NCBI RefSeq assembly: GCF_006346395.1
Contig: NZ_VDMS01000005.1
Span: 310,001-374,000 of the forward strand
Direction of reading: 5' to 3'
DNA length: 64,000 nt
From: Nocardioides plantarum
GTDB lineage: Bacteria > Actinomycetota > Actinomycetes > Propionibacteriales > Nocardioidaceae
Below, piece after piece: positions 39,500 through 47,591 of this stretch (position 1 is the first letter of the stretch; every line of letters begins with the position of its first letter). Position numbers and translations under genes: made by a program. The notes under the pieces were generated by a model. That model was not told the DNA's origin and did no database searches. It worked only from the letters and a program-made list of their open reading frames with translations.

Positions 39500-40135
39500 A
39501 TGCCGACCCAGCACCGAGAGACCCGAAGGACCACCGTGAGCGATCAGCAGGTGCCACAGCTCGGTGTTCCGTCGTGGGACGAGATCGTCGAGCGCCACTC
39601 CGACCGCGTCTACCGCCTGGCCTACCGGCTGACCGGCAACCGTCCCGACGCCGAGGACCTCACCCAGGAGGTCTTCGTCCGGGTGTTCCGGTCGCTGTCG
39701 TCCTACACGCCCGGCACCTTCGAGGGCTGGCTGCACCGCATCACCACCAACCTGTTCCTCGACCAGGCGCGCCGCAAGCAGCGGATCCGCTTCGACGCCC
39801 TGTCCGACGAGCGCGCCGACCGGCTGTCGAGCCCGTCACCGGCTCCCGAGGCGGCGTACGCCGACCGCACCTTCGACGACGACGTCGAGCGGGCCCTGGC
39901 CACCCTGCCGCCCGACTTCCGCGTGGCCGTGGTGCTCTGCGACGTCGAGGGGCTGACCTACGAGGAGATCGCCGGCATCCTCGGCGCCAAGCTCGGCACC
40001 GTCCGCTCCCGCATCCACCGTGGGCGCGCGATGCTGCGCACCGCGCTGGCCCACCGCGCCCCGACCGAGGGTCGCGCTCGCTACTCCGGTCCCACGCCCA
40101 CCCCCGAGACCGTCGGGGAGGGCCGCACCCCGTGA
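39500..40135 (+). CDS. sigE: ECF RNA polymerase sigma factor, SigE type
   Basis: A 211-residue extracytoplasmic-function sigma factor. Region 2 contains VYRLAYRLTGNRPDAEDLTQ and EVFVRVFRSLSSY (about 37-68), which bind the -10 element; region 4 (LPPDFRVAVVLCDVEGLTYE, EIAGILGAKLGTVRSRIHRG; about 136-175) is the helix-turn-helix for the -35. SigE in actinobacteria directs the response to envelope stress. The start is ATG 39500. The O-methyltransferase before it and the anti-sigma factor and HtrA-like protease after it reproduce the order seen in mycobacteria. Confidence 0.93.
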   Translation: MPTQHRETRRTTVSDQQVPQLGVPSWDEIVERHSDRVYRLAYRLTGNRPDAEDLTQEVFVRVFRSLSSYTPGTFEGWLHRITTNLFLDQARRKQRIRFDALSDERADRLSSPSPAPEAAYADRTFDDDVERALATLPPDFRVAVVLCDVEGLTYEEIAGILGAKLGTVRSRIHRGRAMLRTALAHRAPTEGRARYSGPTPTPETVGEGRTP

Positions 40136-40632
40136 GCATGGTCAACGGTGGCCACCTCGGCCGACGCGTCAGCGACCTCCTCGACGGTCAGCTCCCGACC
40201 GCGGAGGCCGACGCGGCCTGGGCGCACGTCCACGTCTGCCACGCCTGTCGCGACGACGTCGAGCGAGAGGGGTGGGTCAAGACGCGGCTGTCCACGCTGT
40301 CGTTCGACGACGGTCCGTCGGCGTGCGCGCCCGACCGGCTCAAGGGCGCCCTGCTCGGCATGCCGCCCGGTGGCTGCTTCTCCACCCACGACCTGTCCGA
40401 CGACCTGACCAACCGGTCGCGCCCGCGGCGCGGTGCCGTCGGCTTCGCCGCCCTCGGCGGCGGGGCGGTCGGCGCGGCCGTGATGGGGGTGCTGGCGCTG
40501 GGGGCGGCCCCGCCCGCCGACGTCCCGGTGCCCGAACGCCGTCAACAGCCGGTCTCGCAGGTCACCCCGCTGCAGCCCGCGGGCCCGCGCGCGCCGACCC
40601 CGGTGCGCTTCTCGACCACGCCCGACCCCTGA
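40132..40632 (+). CDS. Zinc-containing anti-sigma factor (RseA-like)
   Basis: A 166-residue protein. The N-terminal domain has the ZAS zinc motif H-V-H-V-C-H-A-C (residues about 31-38), which clamps the partner ECF sigma factor. A hydrophobic helix at about 104-122 (AVGFAALGGGAVGAAVMGVL) suggests either a transmembrane anchor or a loose membrane contact; the C terminus is proline-rich. GTG 40132 overlaps the sigE stop; ATG 40138 is an alternative. Position and motif indicate it holds SigE inactive until envelope stress. Confidence 0.86.
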   Translation: MSMVNGGHLGRRVSDLLDGQLPTAEADAAWAHVHVCHACRDDVEREGWVKTRLSTLSFDDGPSACAPDRLKGALLGMPPGGCFSTHDLSDDLTNRSRPRRGAVGFAALGGGAVGAAVMGVLALGAAPPADVPVPERRQQPVSQVTPLQPAGPRAPTPVRFSTTPDP

Positions 40633-40694
40633 CCTCCGGCGGCTCCCGCCTCCGGGGTGACGTCGTCCGCCCGGCGACGAGAGATGATGGTGCC

Positions 40695-42107
<1,413 letters not shown>

Positions 42108-42142
42108 GCGAGCTTGCTCGCGCAGACCACCTGATGGTGGTC
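42108..42142. terminator. Two hairpins between convergent htrA and HTH genes
   Basis: GCGAGCTTGCTCGC (42108-42121) is a perfect 5-bp stem palindrome directly after the htrA stop. GACCACC-TGAT-GGTGGTC (42125-42142) is a second perfect 7-bp stem. Together they probably end transcription from both sides. The remaining gap to 42227 shows no coding or repeat signal beyond short GAGGTC/GACCTC pairs. Confidence 0.6.
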
Positions 42143-42227
42143 GACCGTCCGGGTCGCCGACCGAGCTTGCGAGGTCGCGAACCGGCGTCGAGACCTGAGG
42201 TCATGACTTTCCGGGACCTCGACACCG

Positions 42228-42467
42228 TCAGTCTGCCTCGACGACGTCGTCGGCGAACGGGTGGTCGTCGACGAACTCCTTGGTCGACTTGTAGGCCTGG
42301 GCGATGTAGTCCTCGAGCTTGGTGGCCTCGACCCGCCACTGGCCGCGCCCGCCGATCTTGATCGCCTCGAGCTCGCCGCGGCGCACCATCGCGTAGACCT
42401 GGGCGCTGGAGGTGTTGAGCACCTCGGCCACGTCGGCGAGCGTGAGGAAGCGCGGGGTACCGGCCAT
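42228..42467 (-). CDS. Helix-turn-helix (excisionase/MerR-like) DNA-binding protein
   Basis: A 79-residue protein with the excisionase-type winged HTH: FLTLADVAEVLNTSSAQVYA (residues 6-25) and then MVRRGELEAIKIGGRGQWRV (recognition helix and wing, 26-45). A short acidic tail follows (DDHPFADDVVEAD). Such proteins are usually transcription regulators (BldC/AlpA-like size), not true excisionases when far from phage genes. The start is ATG 42467. In several actinobacteria this gene is next to the SAF and CpaE-like pair, as it is here. Confidence 0.85.
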   Translation of the reverse strand: MAGTPRFLTLADVAEVLNTSSAQVYAMVRRGELEAIKIGGRGQWRVEATKLEDYIAQAYKSTKEFVDDHPFADDVVEAD

Positions 42468-42561
42468 GGGGCCATCGTCGCACCTCGCCGGTCCCACGCG
42501 GCACCGCCGTCCCGTGGCCTGTGGATGGACGGTTTCCTGATCGGCGCCGGGCGTCCATGAT

Positions 42562-43248
42562 GTGCGCGTGGCCAGGAATCTCGGGACTCCCGGCGGCCAG
42601 GTGCCGCCCGCGGTCCGTACGTCGTCCCCCGGTTGGCGCGACCCCCGACTGTGGGTGGGCATGGCGATCGTCGCCGGATCGGTGCTCGTGGGGACCCGTG
42701 TCCTGGCGGCCGCCGACGACACGGTGCAGGTATGGGCCGTCTCCGCCGACGTGGCGCCCGGCGAGACGCTGAGCGAGGGCGACCTCGAGGCGCGGCGGCT
42801 ACGGTTCGCCGACGGCGCCGAGCTCGAGCGCTACGTCGAGGTCGGCGCCGACCTGCCCGACGACCTGACGCTCTCGCGGGCGCTGGGCGCCGGCGAGCTG
42901 CTGCCCCGCTCGGCGATCGGTAAGACCGACGACGACGAGACGGTGACCGTGTCGCTGGCGGTCAGTCCGCTCCAGGTGCCCAGCGGCGTGCGGGCGGGGT
43001 CGGTCGTCGACGTCTACGTCACCGGCGACCGCGACCTCGGCGCCGACCGCGCCGCCGCGGTGGCCCTCGCGCCCGGCGTACCCGTGCTGGAGGACGTGCG
43101 GGTCGTCGCCGCCCCGTCCGGTGACGACCTGGGTCCCGGCGGGGACCGCAAGGTCGAGCTGGCCGTCGCCGACTCCGACGTCACGGCGCTCTACGCGCTG
43201 CTGGGCAGCCTGACCACGCCGGTGGTCTCCCTGGCCCAGGTGAGCTGA
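42562..43248 (+). CDS. SAF-domain membrane protein (CpaB-like)
   Basis: A 228-residue protein with an N-terminal transmembrane helix (WVGMAIVAGSVLVGTRVLAA, about 30-49) and an external SAF domain (about 55-125; VAPGETLSEGDLEARRLRFA, GAGELLPRSAIG), the fold found in antifreeze-like proteins and the pilus assembly factor CpaB. The rest (VSGVRAGSVVDVYVTGDR and similar strands) matches RcpC/CpaB-like proteins. Its stop overlaps the ATG of the CpaE-like gene (TGATG). No pilin, secretin or CpaF gene is nearby, so assembly of a pilus cannot be claimed. The start is GTG 42562, alternative GTG 42568. Confidence 0.8.
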   Translation: MRVARNLGTPGGQVPPAVRTSSPGWRDPRLWVGMAIVAGSVLVGTRVLAAADDTVQVWAVSADVAPGETLSEGDLEARRLRFADGAELERYVEVGADLPDDLTLSRALGAGELLPRSAIGKTDDDETVTVSLAVSPLQVPSGVRAGSVVDVYVTGDRDLGADRAAAVALAPGVPVLEDVRVVAAPSGDDLGPGGDRKVELAVADSDVTALYALLGSLTTPVVSLAQVS

Positions 43249-44456
43249 TGATCGTCGTCCTCGTGGTCGCCTCCGGCGCCGCCTGGGAGTCCCAGGCCCT
43301 GGCGGTGCTCGCCGAGCACCCCGGCACCGTCGTGCTCAAGCGCTGCGTCGACGTCGACGACCTGCTCGCGGCGGCCTCCGCCGGGCAGGCCCAGGCGGCG
43401 GTGCTCGGGCTCGAGTCGCGTGGCCTCGACGCCGACGCGGTGGCCCGTCTGGCCGCCCACGGCGTCCGCCCGGTCGCGGTGGTCGCCGACGAGCAGGCCG
43501 AGAGCGGGCTCGCCCGTGCCGGCCGGATCGGCATCGCCTCGGTCCTGCCCGTCTCGGCGCTGGTGGGGCTGGCCGACGCGGTCCTGGCGGCCGGCCTCGG
43601 CCCGCGCCCCGCGACCCCGCCGCCCGGCCAGGGCGTCGCGGCCGACGACTCCTCGCCCGGCGCGGGGGCGGCCGAGGGCCGGGTGATCGCCGTCTGGGGC
43701 CCCGCGGGGGCTCCCGGGCGCAGCACCGTCGCCTCGGCCGTGGCCGCCGAGCTGGGTCGGCGCGGCCGCACCATCCTCGTCGACGCCGACCCCTACGGCG
43801 GGTCGATCGGCCAGCAGCTCGGGGTCATGGACGAGGTGTCGGGCCTGCTGTCGGCGGCCCGGCTGGCGACCGCCGGTCAGCTCGAGGAGCGCTTCTCGAC
43901 CGTGCAGCGCGGCCTCGACCACCGACTGTCGGTCGTCACGGGCCTGCCGCGCCCCGACCGGTGGACGGAGGTCCGCGGCGGCACCATCGAGCACCTCCTC
44001 GAGCTGGGTCGGACCCACGGCGACGTCGTGGTCGACACCGGCTTCAGCCTCGAGGGCGATCCCGCGGGCGATCTCGGCGGCCGCCCCGGCCGCAACCAGC
44101 TGACCCTCGGCGCCCTCGAGGTCGCCGACGACGTGGTCGTCGTCGGGGCCGCCGACCCGGTCGGCCTGTCCCGGCTCGCGCGCGGCCTGGTCGACCTGCG
44201 CGAGGTGCTCGGTGACCGACCGGTCCACGTCGTGGTCAACCGGATGCGTCCCACGCTGGGGTGGTCCGAGAAGGAGGTCGCCGGCATGGTCGCCGGCTTC
44301 GCCCGGCTGGCCGGCCTCTCCTTCCTGCCCGACGACCGGACCACGGTCGATCGCGCGCTCGTCGCCGGCCGGACCCTCGTGGAGTCGGGCGAGTCCGCGC
44401 TGACCAAGGCGGTCGCGTCCTTGGTGGTCGCGCTGAGGGTCGGGGTGCCGGCCTGA
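43248..44456 (+). CDS. CpaE-like P-loop ATPase (MinD/ParA superfamily)
   Basis: A 402-residue protein. Residues about 1-125 resemble a degenerate receiver domain (VVLVVASGAAWESQALAVLA, VAVVADEQAESGLARAG). The second half is a MinD/ParA-like ATPase with a deviant Walker A (WGPAGAPGRSTVASAVAAEL, about 149-168), ILVDADPYGGSIGQQLGVMD (Asp of the switch), and VVVDTGFSLEGD. CpaE/TadZ proteins localise pilus assembly machines at the cell pole. The usual signature lysine of the deviant Walker A motif (KGGxGKT) is here APGRST. Function with the SAF protein is inferred from the overlap and from CpaB-CpaE pairing in Tad systems. Confidence 0.82.
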   Translation: MIVVLVVASGAAWESQALAVLAEHPGTVVLKRCVDVDDLLAAASAGQAQAAVLGLESRGLDADAVARLAAHGVRPVAVVADEQAESGLARAGRIGIASVLPVSALVGLADAVLAAGLGPRPATPPPGQGVAADDSSPGAGAAEGRVIAVWGPAGAPGRSTVASAVAAELGRRGRTILVDADPYGGSIGQQLGVMDEVSGLLSAARLATAGQLEERFSTVQRGLDHRLSVVTGLPRPDRWTEVRGGTIEHLLELGRTHGDVVVDTGFSLEGDPAGDLGGRPGRNQLTLGALEVADDVVVVGAADPVGLSRLARGLVDLREVLGDRPVHVVVNRMRPTLGWSEKEVAGMVAGFARLAGLSFLPDDRTTVDRALVAGRTLVESGESALTKAVASLVVALRVGVPA

Positions 44457-44611
44457 CGAGGTGTGTCGCTCACTCTGGACGGCGCTGCTAGGACGTCGAG
44501 CGGGTCGACGCCTGGTCCACCGGCGCGCCGCGTGGCTCTGCTCCACAACCGCCTCGGGCGTGCAACACATTGTCGATGGCTCGGCGCGCGGTGACCGCCT
44601 TCGAGGCGGCC

Positions 44612-45109
44612 CTAGAGCTGCCGCTCGAACCTCTGGGCCGTGGTGACCAGAGTGTTGTAGGAGTAGGGCACGGGCGGACCGGCCGGTTGGTAGCCGAGCG
44701 ACTCCCACCAAGCCTCCACCGCCGTGTTGGTCGCCACGACCGCGAGACGCACGCGGCGCACCTCCGGCCAACCTCGCACCCAGGCAAGGAGCGCCTCGTG
44801 AGCAGAGCGCCCGATGCCCTGCCCTTGCAGGTCCCCTCGAACCAACAGCAGCCCCACGTACGCCACCTCGGCCTCGGGGTAGCCGCGCACCAGGTCGACC
44901 AGCCCGACGAGCTCGGCCTCTCGCCGGATGCCCAGCACCACCTTGTGCTCCTCGGGCACGTCGGGCGGTCGCATCATCAGCAGGCTCTGCGCGTCCGCAG
45001 GGCCAGGTGGCAACCCGGTCACCCGCTCGGCGTAGGCCGCGTCGGACTCGATCACTGCCTGCACGTCAGCGACGTCGCTGGGCAGCACAGGCGAGAGCGA
45101 GACACCCAT
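44612..45109 (-). CDS. GNAT family N-acetyltransferase
   Basis: A 165-residue single-domain acetyltransferase. The acetyl-CoA motif is VGLLLVRGDLQGQGIGRSAH (Q-G-x-G-I-G-R, about 84-103), preceded by GLVDLVRGYPEAEVAYVGLL (strand 4) and followed by VVATNTAVEAWWESLGYQPA. The substrate is unknown. The start is ATG 45109. The 155-bp gap upstream of its stop (44457-44611), after the CpaE-like gene, starts with a 27-base stretch similar to the hairpin repeat at 3797. Confidence 0.88.
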   Translation of the reverse strand: MGVSLSPVLPSDVADVQAVIESDAAYAERVTGLPPGPADAQSLLMMRPPDVPEEHKVVLGIRREAELVGLVDLVRGYPEAEVAYVGLLLVRGDLQGQGIGRSAHEALLAWVRGWPEVRRVRLAVVATNTAVEAWWESLGYQPAGPPVPYSYNTLVTTAQRFERQL

Positions 45110-45325
45110 GAGCCGATGCTAAAGCGGGTCGACGGCGTCGAGCAGCTCGACCTCGCGACTGACAGGTCGACGCCGGCTCCCGAACGAGTCGACCATCCTG
45201 AGGCGGATGAATTCGGCTACGGAAGACGGGGATATCCAGCGTGCCTGGCCAGAGGGCTAGACAAAGGGAATGCGGAAATGGTCAGAATGATGGCCCGCAA
45301 TTCGCTACTACAGGAGGTCTAGACC

Positions 45326-45583
45326 ATGAACAAGTCTCGGGTTGTCACCACCATTCTCGGCGCCACGCTCACCGCCGCCACATTCGCTGTCGTGCCCGCG
45401 GCGCCGAGCTCGGCGGCGTCCTGGCAGTACTCCTACACGGTCGAGACAGGCAAGACTGCGTCCGACTGCCGAGCAGACCGGGCAGCGTGGACGCCCATCT
45501 CCTCGAGCTATCGCCGCGACCCGGCCGGATGCTACGAGATCGACCTCGGCAAGTGGGGTTTCAACGTCCAACGCTTCCACTGA
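45326..45583 (+). CDS. Small secreted protein, unrecognised
   Basis: An 85-residue protein with a clear signal peptide (MNKSRVVTTILGATLTAATF, cleavage near SAA at about 31), leaving a mature peptide of about 54 residues with two cysteines (SDCRADRAAWTP and PAGCYEIDLGKWG) that could form a disulfide. I recognise no family. The ATG has the strongest ribosome binding site in the window (AGGAGG at 45310-45315). The upstream 216 bp (45110-45325) are less GC-rich than the surroundings, compatible with recent acquisition. Possible role: small secreted effector or inhibitor, unproven. Confidence 0.65.
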   Translation: MNKSRVVTTILGATLTAATFAVVPAAPSSAASWQYSYTVETGKTASDCRADRAAWTPISSSYRRDPAGCYEIDLGKWGFNVQRFH

Positions 45584-45599
45584 GGCGCCCTCACGGAAT

Positions 45600-45671
45600 G
45601 TCTCCCGATCCCGGCGGTGCCAGGCACCGCCCGGGCCGGACGACGCTGGCACCCACCTCTGATCGGGAGAC
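45600..45671. repeat. Nested inverted repeat with inner hairpin (second copy of the structured element)
   Basis: GTCTCCCGATC (45600-45610) and GATCGGGAGAC (45661-45671) form a perfect 11-bp outer stem. Inside, GGCGGTGCC-A-GGCACCGCC (45613-45631) forms a perfect 9-bp stem. The left half aligns with 3800-3855, but several stem positions differ in paired fashion. It lies between the convergent small secreted protein gene and membrane protein gene. Confidence 0.6.
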
Positions 45672-45677
45672 GACGCC

Positions 45678-47030
45678 CTAGCTGGAGAACAACAGGAACA
45701 GGCCACCGCTGGTGAAGCCCACCATGGCGGCGAGCAGGGGCAGCTGCCCGGTGAGCTGGTGGCGCGCGGGGAGGAGCCGCAGGGCGCGGTCGTGGGCGAC
45801 GATCGCGGCCACGACGTGACCGAGCACCACCGCGCCGACCTTGATGACCGCCAGCAGCGTCGGGTGGTAGGACAGCCAGGTGAAGTCCGCCAGGTCGGCG
45901 GTGCCGAGGTAGTCGGACCCGTCGCTGAAGGGGTCGCTGGCCAGTGCCAGGGTGCGCGAGCCGACCTCGAGCAGGAAGCTCAGGTAGTGCGCGGCGACGT
46001 AGCCGATCACGATCGGGATGATCGAGTGGGCGAAGGCGTTGGGCAGGTCGCGCCGCCGCTGCTCGGGGCCGGTGCCGGTCAGGACGCAGCCCAGGGCGAA
46101 GACGCCCATCGCGCCGAGGCAGAACGTGACCAGGGCCAGGTTGTTGAGCAGGTAGCCGCTGACCTGGGTGCCCTGGAGGAACTTGACCCACGGGGGCGAC
46201 TCGCCGAAGGAGTCGAAGCCGGTGCTGCCGAACAGCACGCCGGCGACACCGAGCAACCCCGCCACGGGTTGGATGCTGGCGAGGTTGGCCAGCGGCGAGC
46301 GGACCAGGAGCACGCCGTCGCGCACGGCCCAGACCGAGGCATGGCCGACGAGGGTCGAGTAGACCTCGAACGGGTCGGCCCGCTCGTAGAAGTGGTTGCC
46401 GAACAGGGCGCCGCCCACCAGCATCACCGCGACGTAGACGGCGAACCAGAGTCGCACCGGGCTGAGCTCGGTCGAGTAGGGATAGACGAGCTCGAGCCAC
46501 ACGAAGGCGAGCAGCCCGAACGCGGCCGGCCAGTAGCCGAGCCGCTCCGGGTAGCGGTAGAGACCCTCGCCCGGGTCGCTTCCGGCGACCTTGGCGAAGA
46601 GCAGGTTGATCGTGCGGACCGGGCTGATGGCCTTCCAGAACGGGCCGAACAGCAGCGACATCGGCACGATGCCGACCCACAGCCAGACGTAGATGATGCC
46701 GAAGAACGGGTTGATGACCTTGTCGACCCCGAAGACCGCGACCATCACGGTGTAGAGGAACAGCACCATGCCGAAGACGCGTGGCACCGCGGTGAAGACC
46801 GGGTTGGCCACGAGCCGCGCGAGGAACCGCGGCGCCGGGCGGCCGCTGGTGGCCGCGTCGTACCGCGGCTTGCGCCAGGCGACGGCCAGCACGGTGAACG
46901 ACACCACGAGGGCGGCGACCGCGCCGGCGACGGCGAGACCGAGAGAGATCGGTAGGTCCTGCTGACCGCCGATGCCGTGGGCGGTGAGGTCTCCCGACGA
47001 GCCGACCGCGGCGGCGTACGGCGGGATCAC
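45678..47030 (-). CDS. Polytopic membrane protein (homologues labelled fenitrothion hydrolase)
   Basis: A 450-residue integral membrane protein with about 10-12 helices; clear ones include LGLAVAGAVAALVVSFTVLA, IIYVWLWVGIVPMSLLFGPF, YVAVMLVGGALFGNHFY and LLAAMVGFTSGGLFLLF. Homologues in actinobacteria are often called fenitrothion hydrolase, but the sequence shows no hydrolase motif. Several membrane-facing His residues (GNHFYERAD, GHASVWAV, AHSIIPIVIGYVAAHYLS) might bind metal or heme. The start is GTG 47030, overlapping the stop of the upstream cupredoxin-like lipoprotein (GTGA), so the two form an operon. Confidence 0.82.
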   Translation of the reverse strand: MIPPYAAAVGSSGDLTAHGIGGQQDLPISLGLAVAGAVAALVVSFTVLAVAWRKPRYDAATSGRPAPRFLARLVANPVFTAVPRVFGMVLFLYTVMVAVFGVDKVINPFFGIIYVWLWVGIVPMSLLFGPFWKAISPVRTINLLFAKVAGSDPGEGLYRYPERLGYWPAAFGLLAFVWLELVYPYSTELSPVRLWFAVYVAVMLVGGALFGNHFYERADPFEVYSTLVGHASVWAVRDGVLLVRSPLANLASIQPVAGLLGVAGVLFGSTGFDSFGESPPWVKFLQGTQVSGYLLNNLALVTFCLGAMGVFALGCVLTGTGPEQRRRDLPNAFAHSIIPIVIGYVAAHYLSFLLEVGSRTLALASDPFSDGSDYLGTADLADFTWLSYHPTLLAVIKVGAVVLGHVVAAIVAHDRALRLLPARHQLTGQLPLLAAMVGFTSGGLFLLFSS

Positions 47031-47386
47031 TGCACCAGGAGCTCGACGATGGGGGCGTCGATCGGCTCGTGGAACTCGATCTCGACCTTGCCGGGCCGGT
47101 CGAACTGGAGCTTGATCGGGTCGTTGTCGCCGGCCTTGAAGTCGAAGTACTGCCCCGGCGACGAGTGCACGTGGATCTGGCCCGCGCGGTCGGCGGTGAT
47201 GTCGATGTCGACCGGCTGGTTGACGTCGACGTCGACGCGGTCGCCGGTCGGGGTGGCCTTGTCGCCCTCGAGGTTCACCGTGATCGTCTTGACCTCGGTG
47301 CTGCCGCCCCCGTCGTCGCCGCTGCACGCGGTGACGGAGGTCAGGACGGTGAGGAGGACGGTGGCGGCGGCCAGGCGTCGGCGCAT
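47027..47386 (-). CDS. Cupredoxin-like lipoprotein
   Basis: A 119-residue lipoprotein: signal peptide with lipobox VTAC-SG at residues 18-23, then an acidic/Gly linker and a beta-sandwich (about 33-119): VKTITVNLEGDKATPTGDRV, IHVHSSPGQYFDFKAGDNDP and VEIEFHEPIDAPIVELLVQ. This is the size and layout of an EfeO/CzcE-like cupredoxin domain. The two His in HVHSS and one in FHEP could ligate metal, but the classical Cys/Met copper ligands are missing. Co-translation with a polytopic partner suggests a membrane complex handling metal or electrons. Confidence 0.78.
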   Translation of the reverse strand: MRRRLAAATVLLTVLTSVTACSGDDGGGSTEVKTITVNLEGDKATPTGDRVDVDVNQPVDIDITADRAGQIHVHSSPGQYFDFKAGDNDPIKLQFDRPGKVEIEFHEPIDAPIVELLVQ

Positions 47387-47393
47387 GTCGGGC

Positions 47394-47441
47394 GGCCCTT
47401 TCGCAGGTGGGTTCGCGGGTGGGTTCGCAGCTGGGTTCGCT
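47394..47441. repeat. 12-bp tandem repeat between divergent genes
   Basis: GGTGGGTTCGCG, GGTGGGTTCGCA and GCTGGGTTCGCT follow each other (47406-47441), preceded by a degenerate unit ending TTCGCAG. The array sits in the 205-bp gap between the cupredoxin lipoprotein gene (-) and the wax-ester-synthase-like gene (+). It could be an operator or simple slippage sequence. Confidence 0.55.
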
Positions 47442-47591
47442 GGAAGTCGACACTCCGGACGGGTGCCGGGCCGGCTCCCGTCCTCTGCGAGAATCCCACG
47501 ACGGGCCAAGGCGGCCGACGGCGACCTGCCGCAGCCACCCCGGCCCCACCGATCCCACCGTGGGGCGGGCCGGCGTACGGAGGCGAACGGC

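Noticed and set aside
42228..42467. Excisionase of an integrative element
   Set aside because: The HTH fold fits, but there is no integrase, attachment site or phage gene nearby; the conserved neighbours are the SAF and CpaE-like genes.
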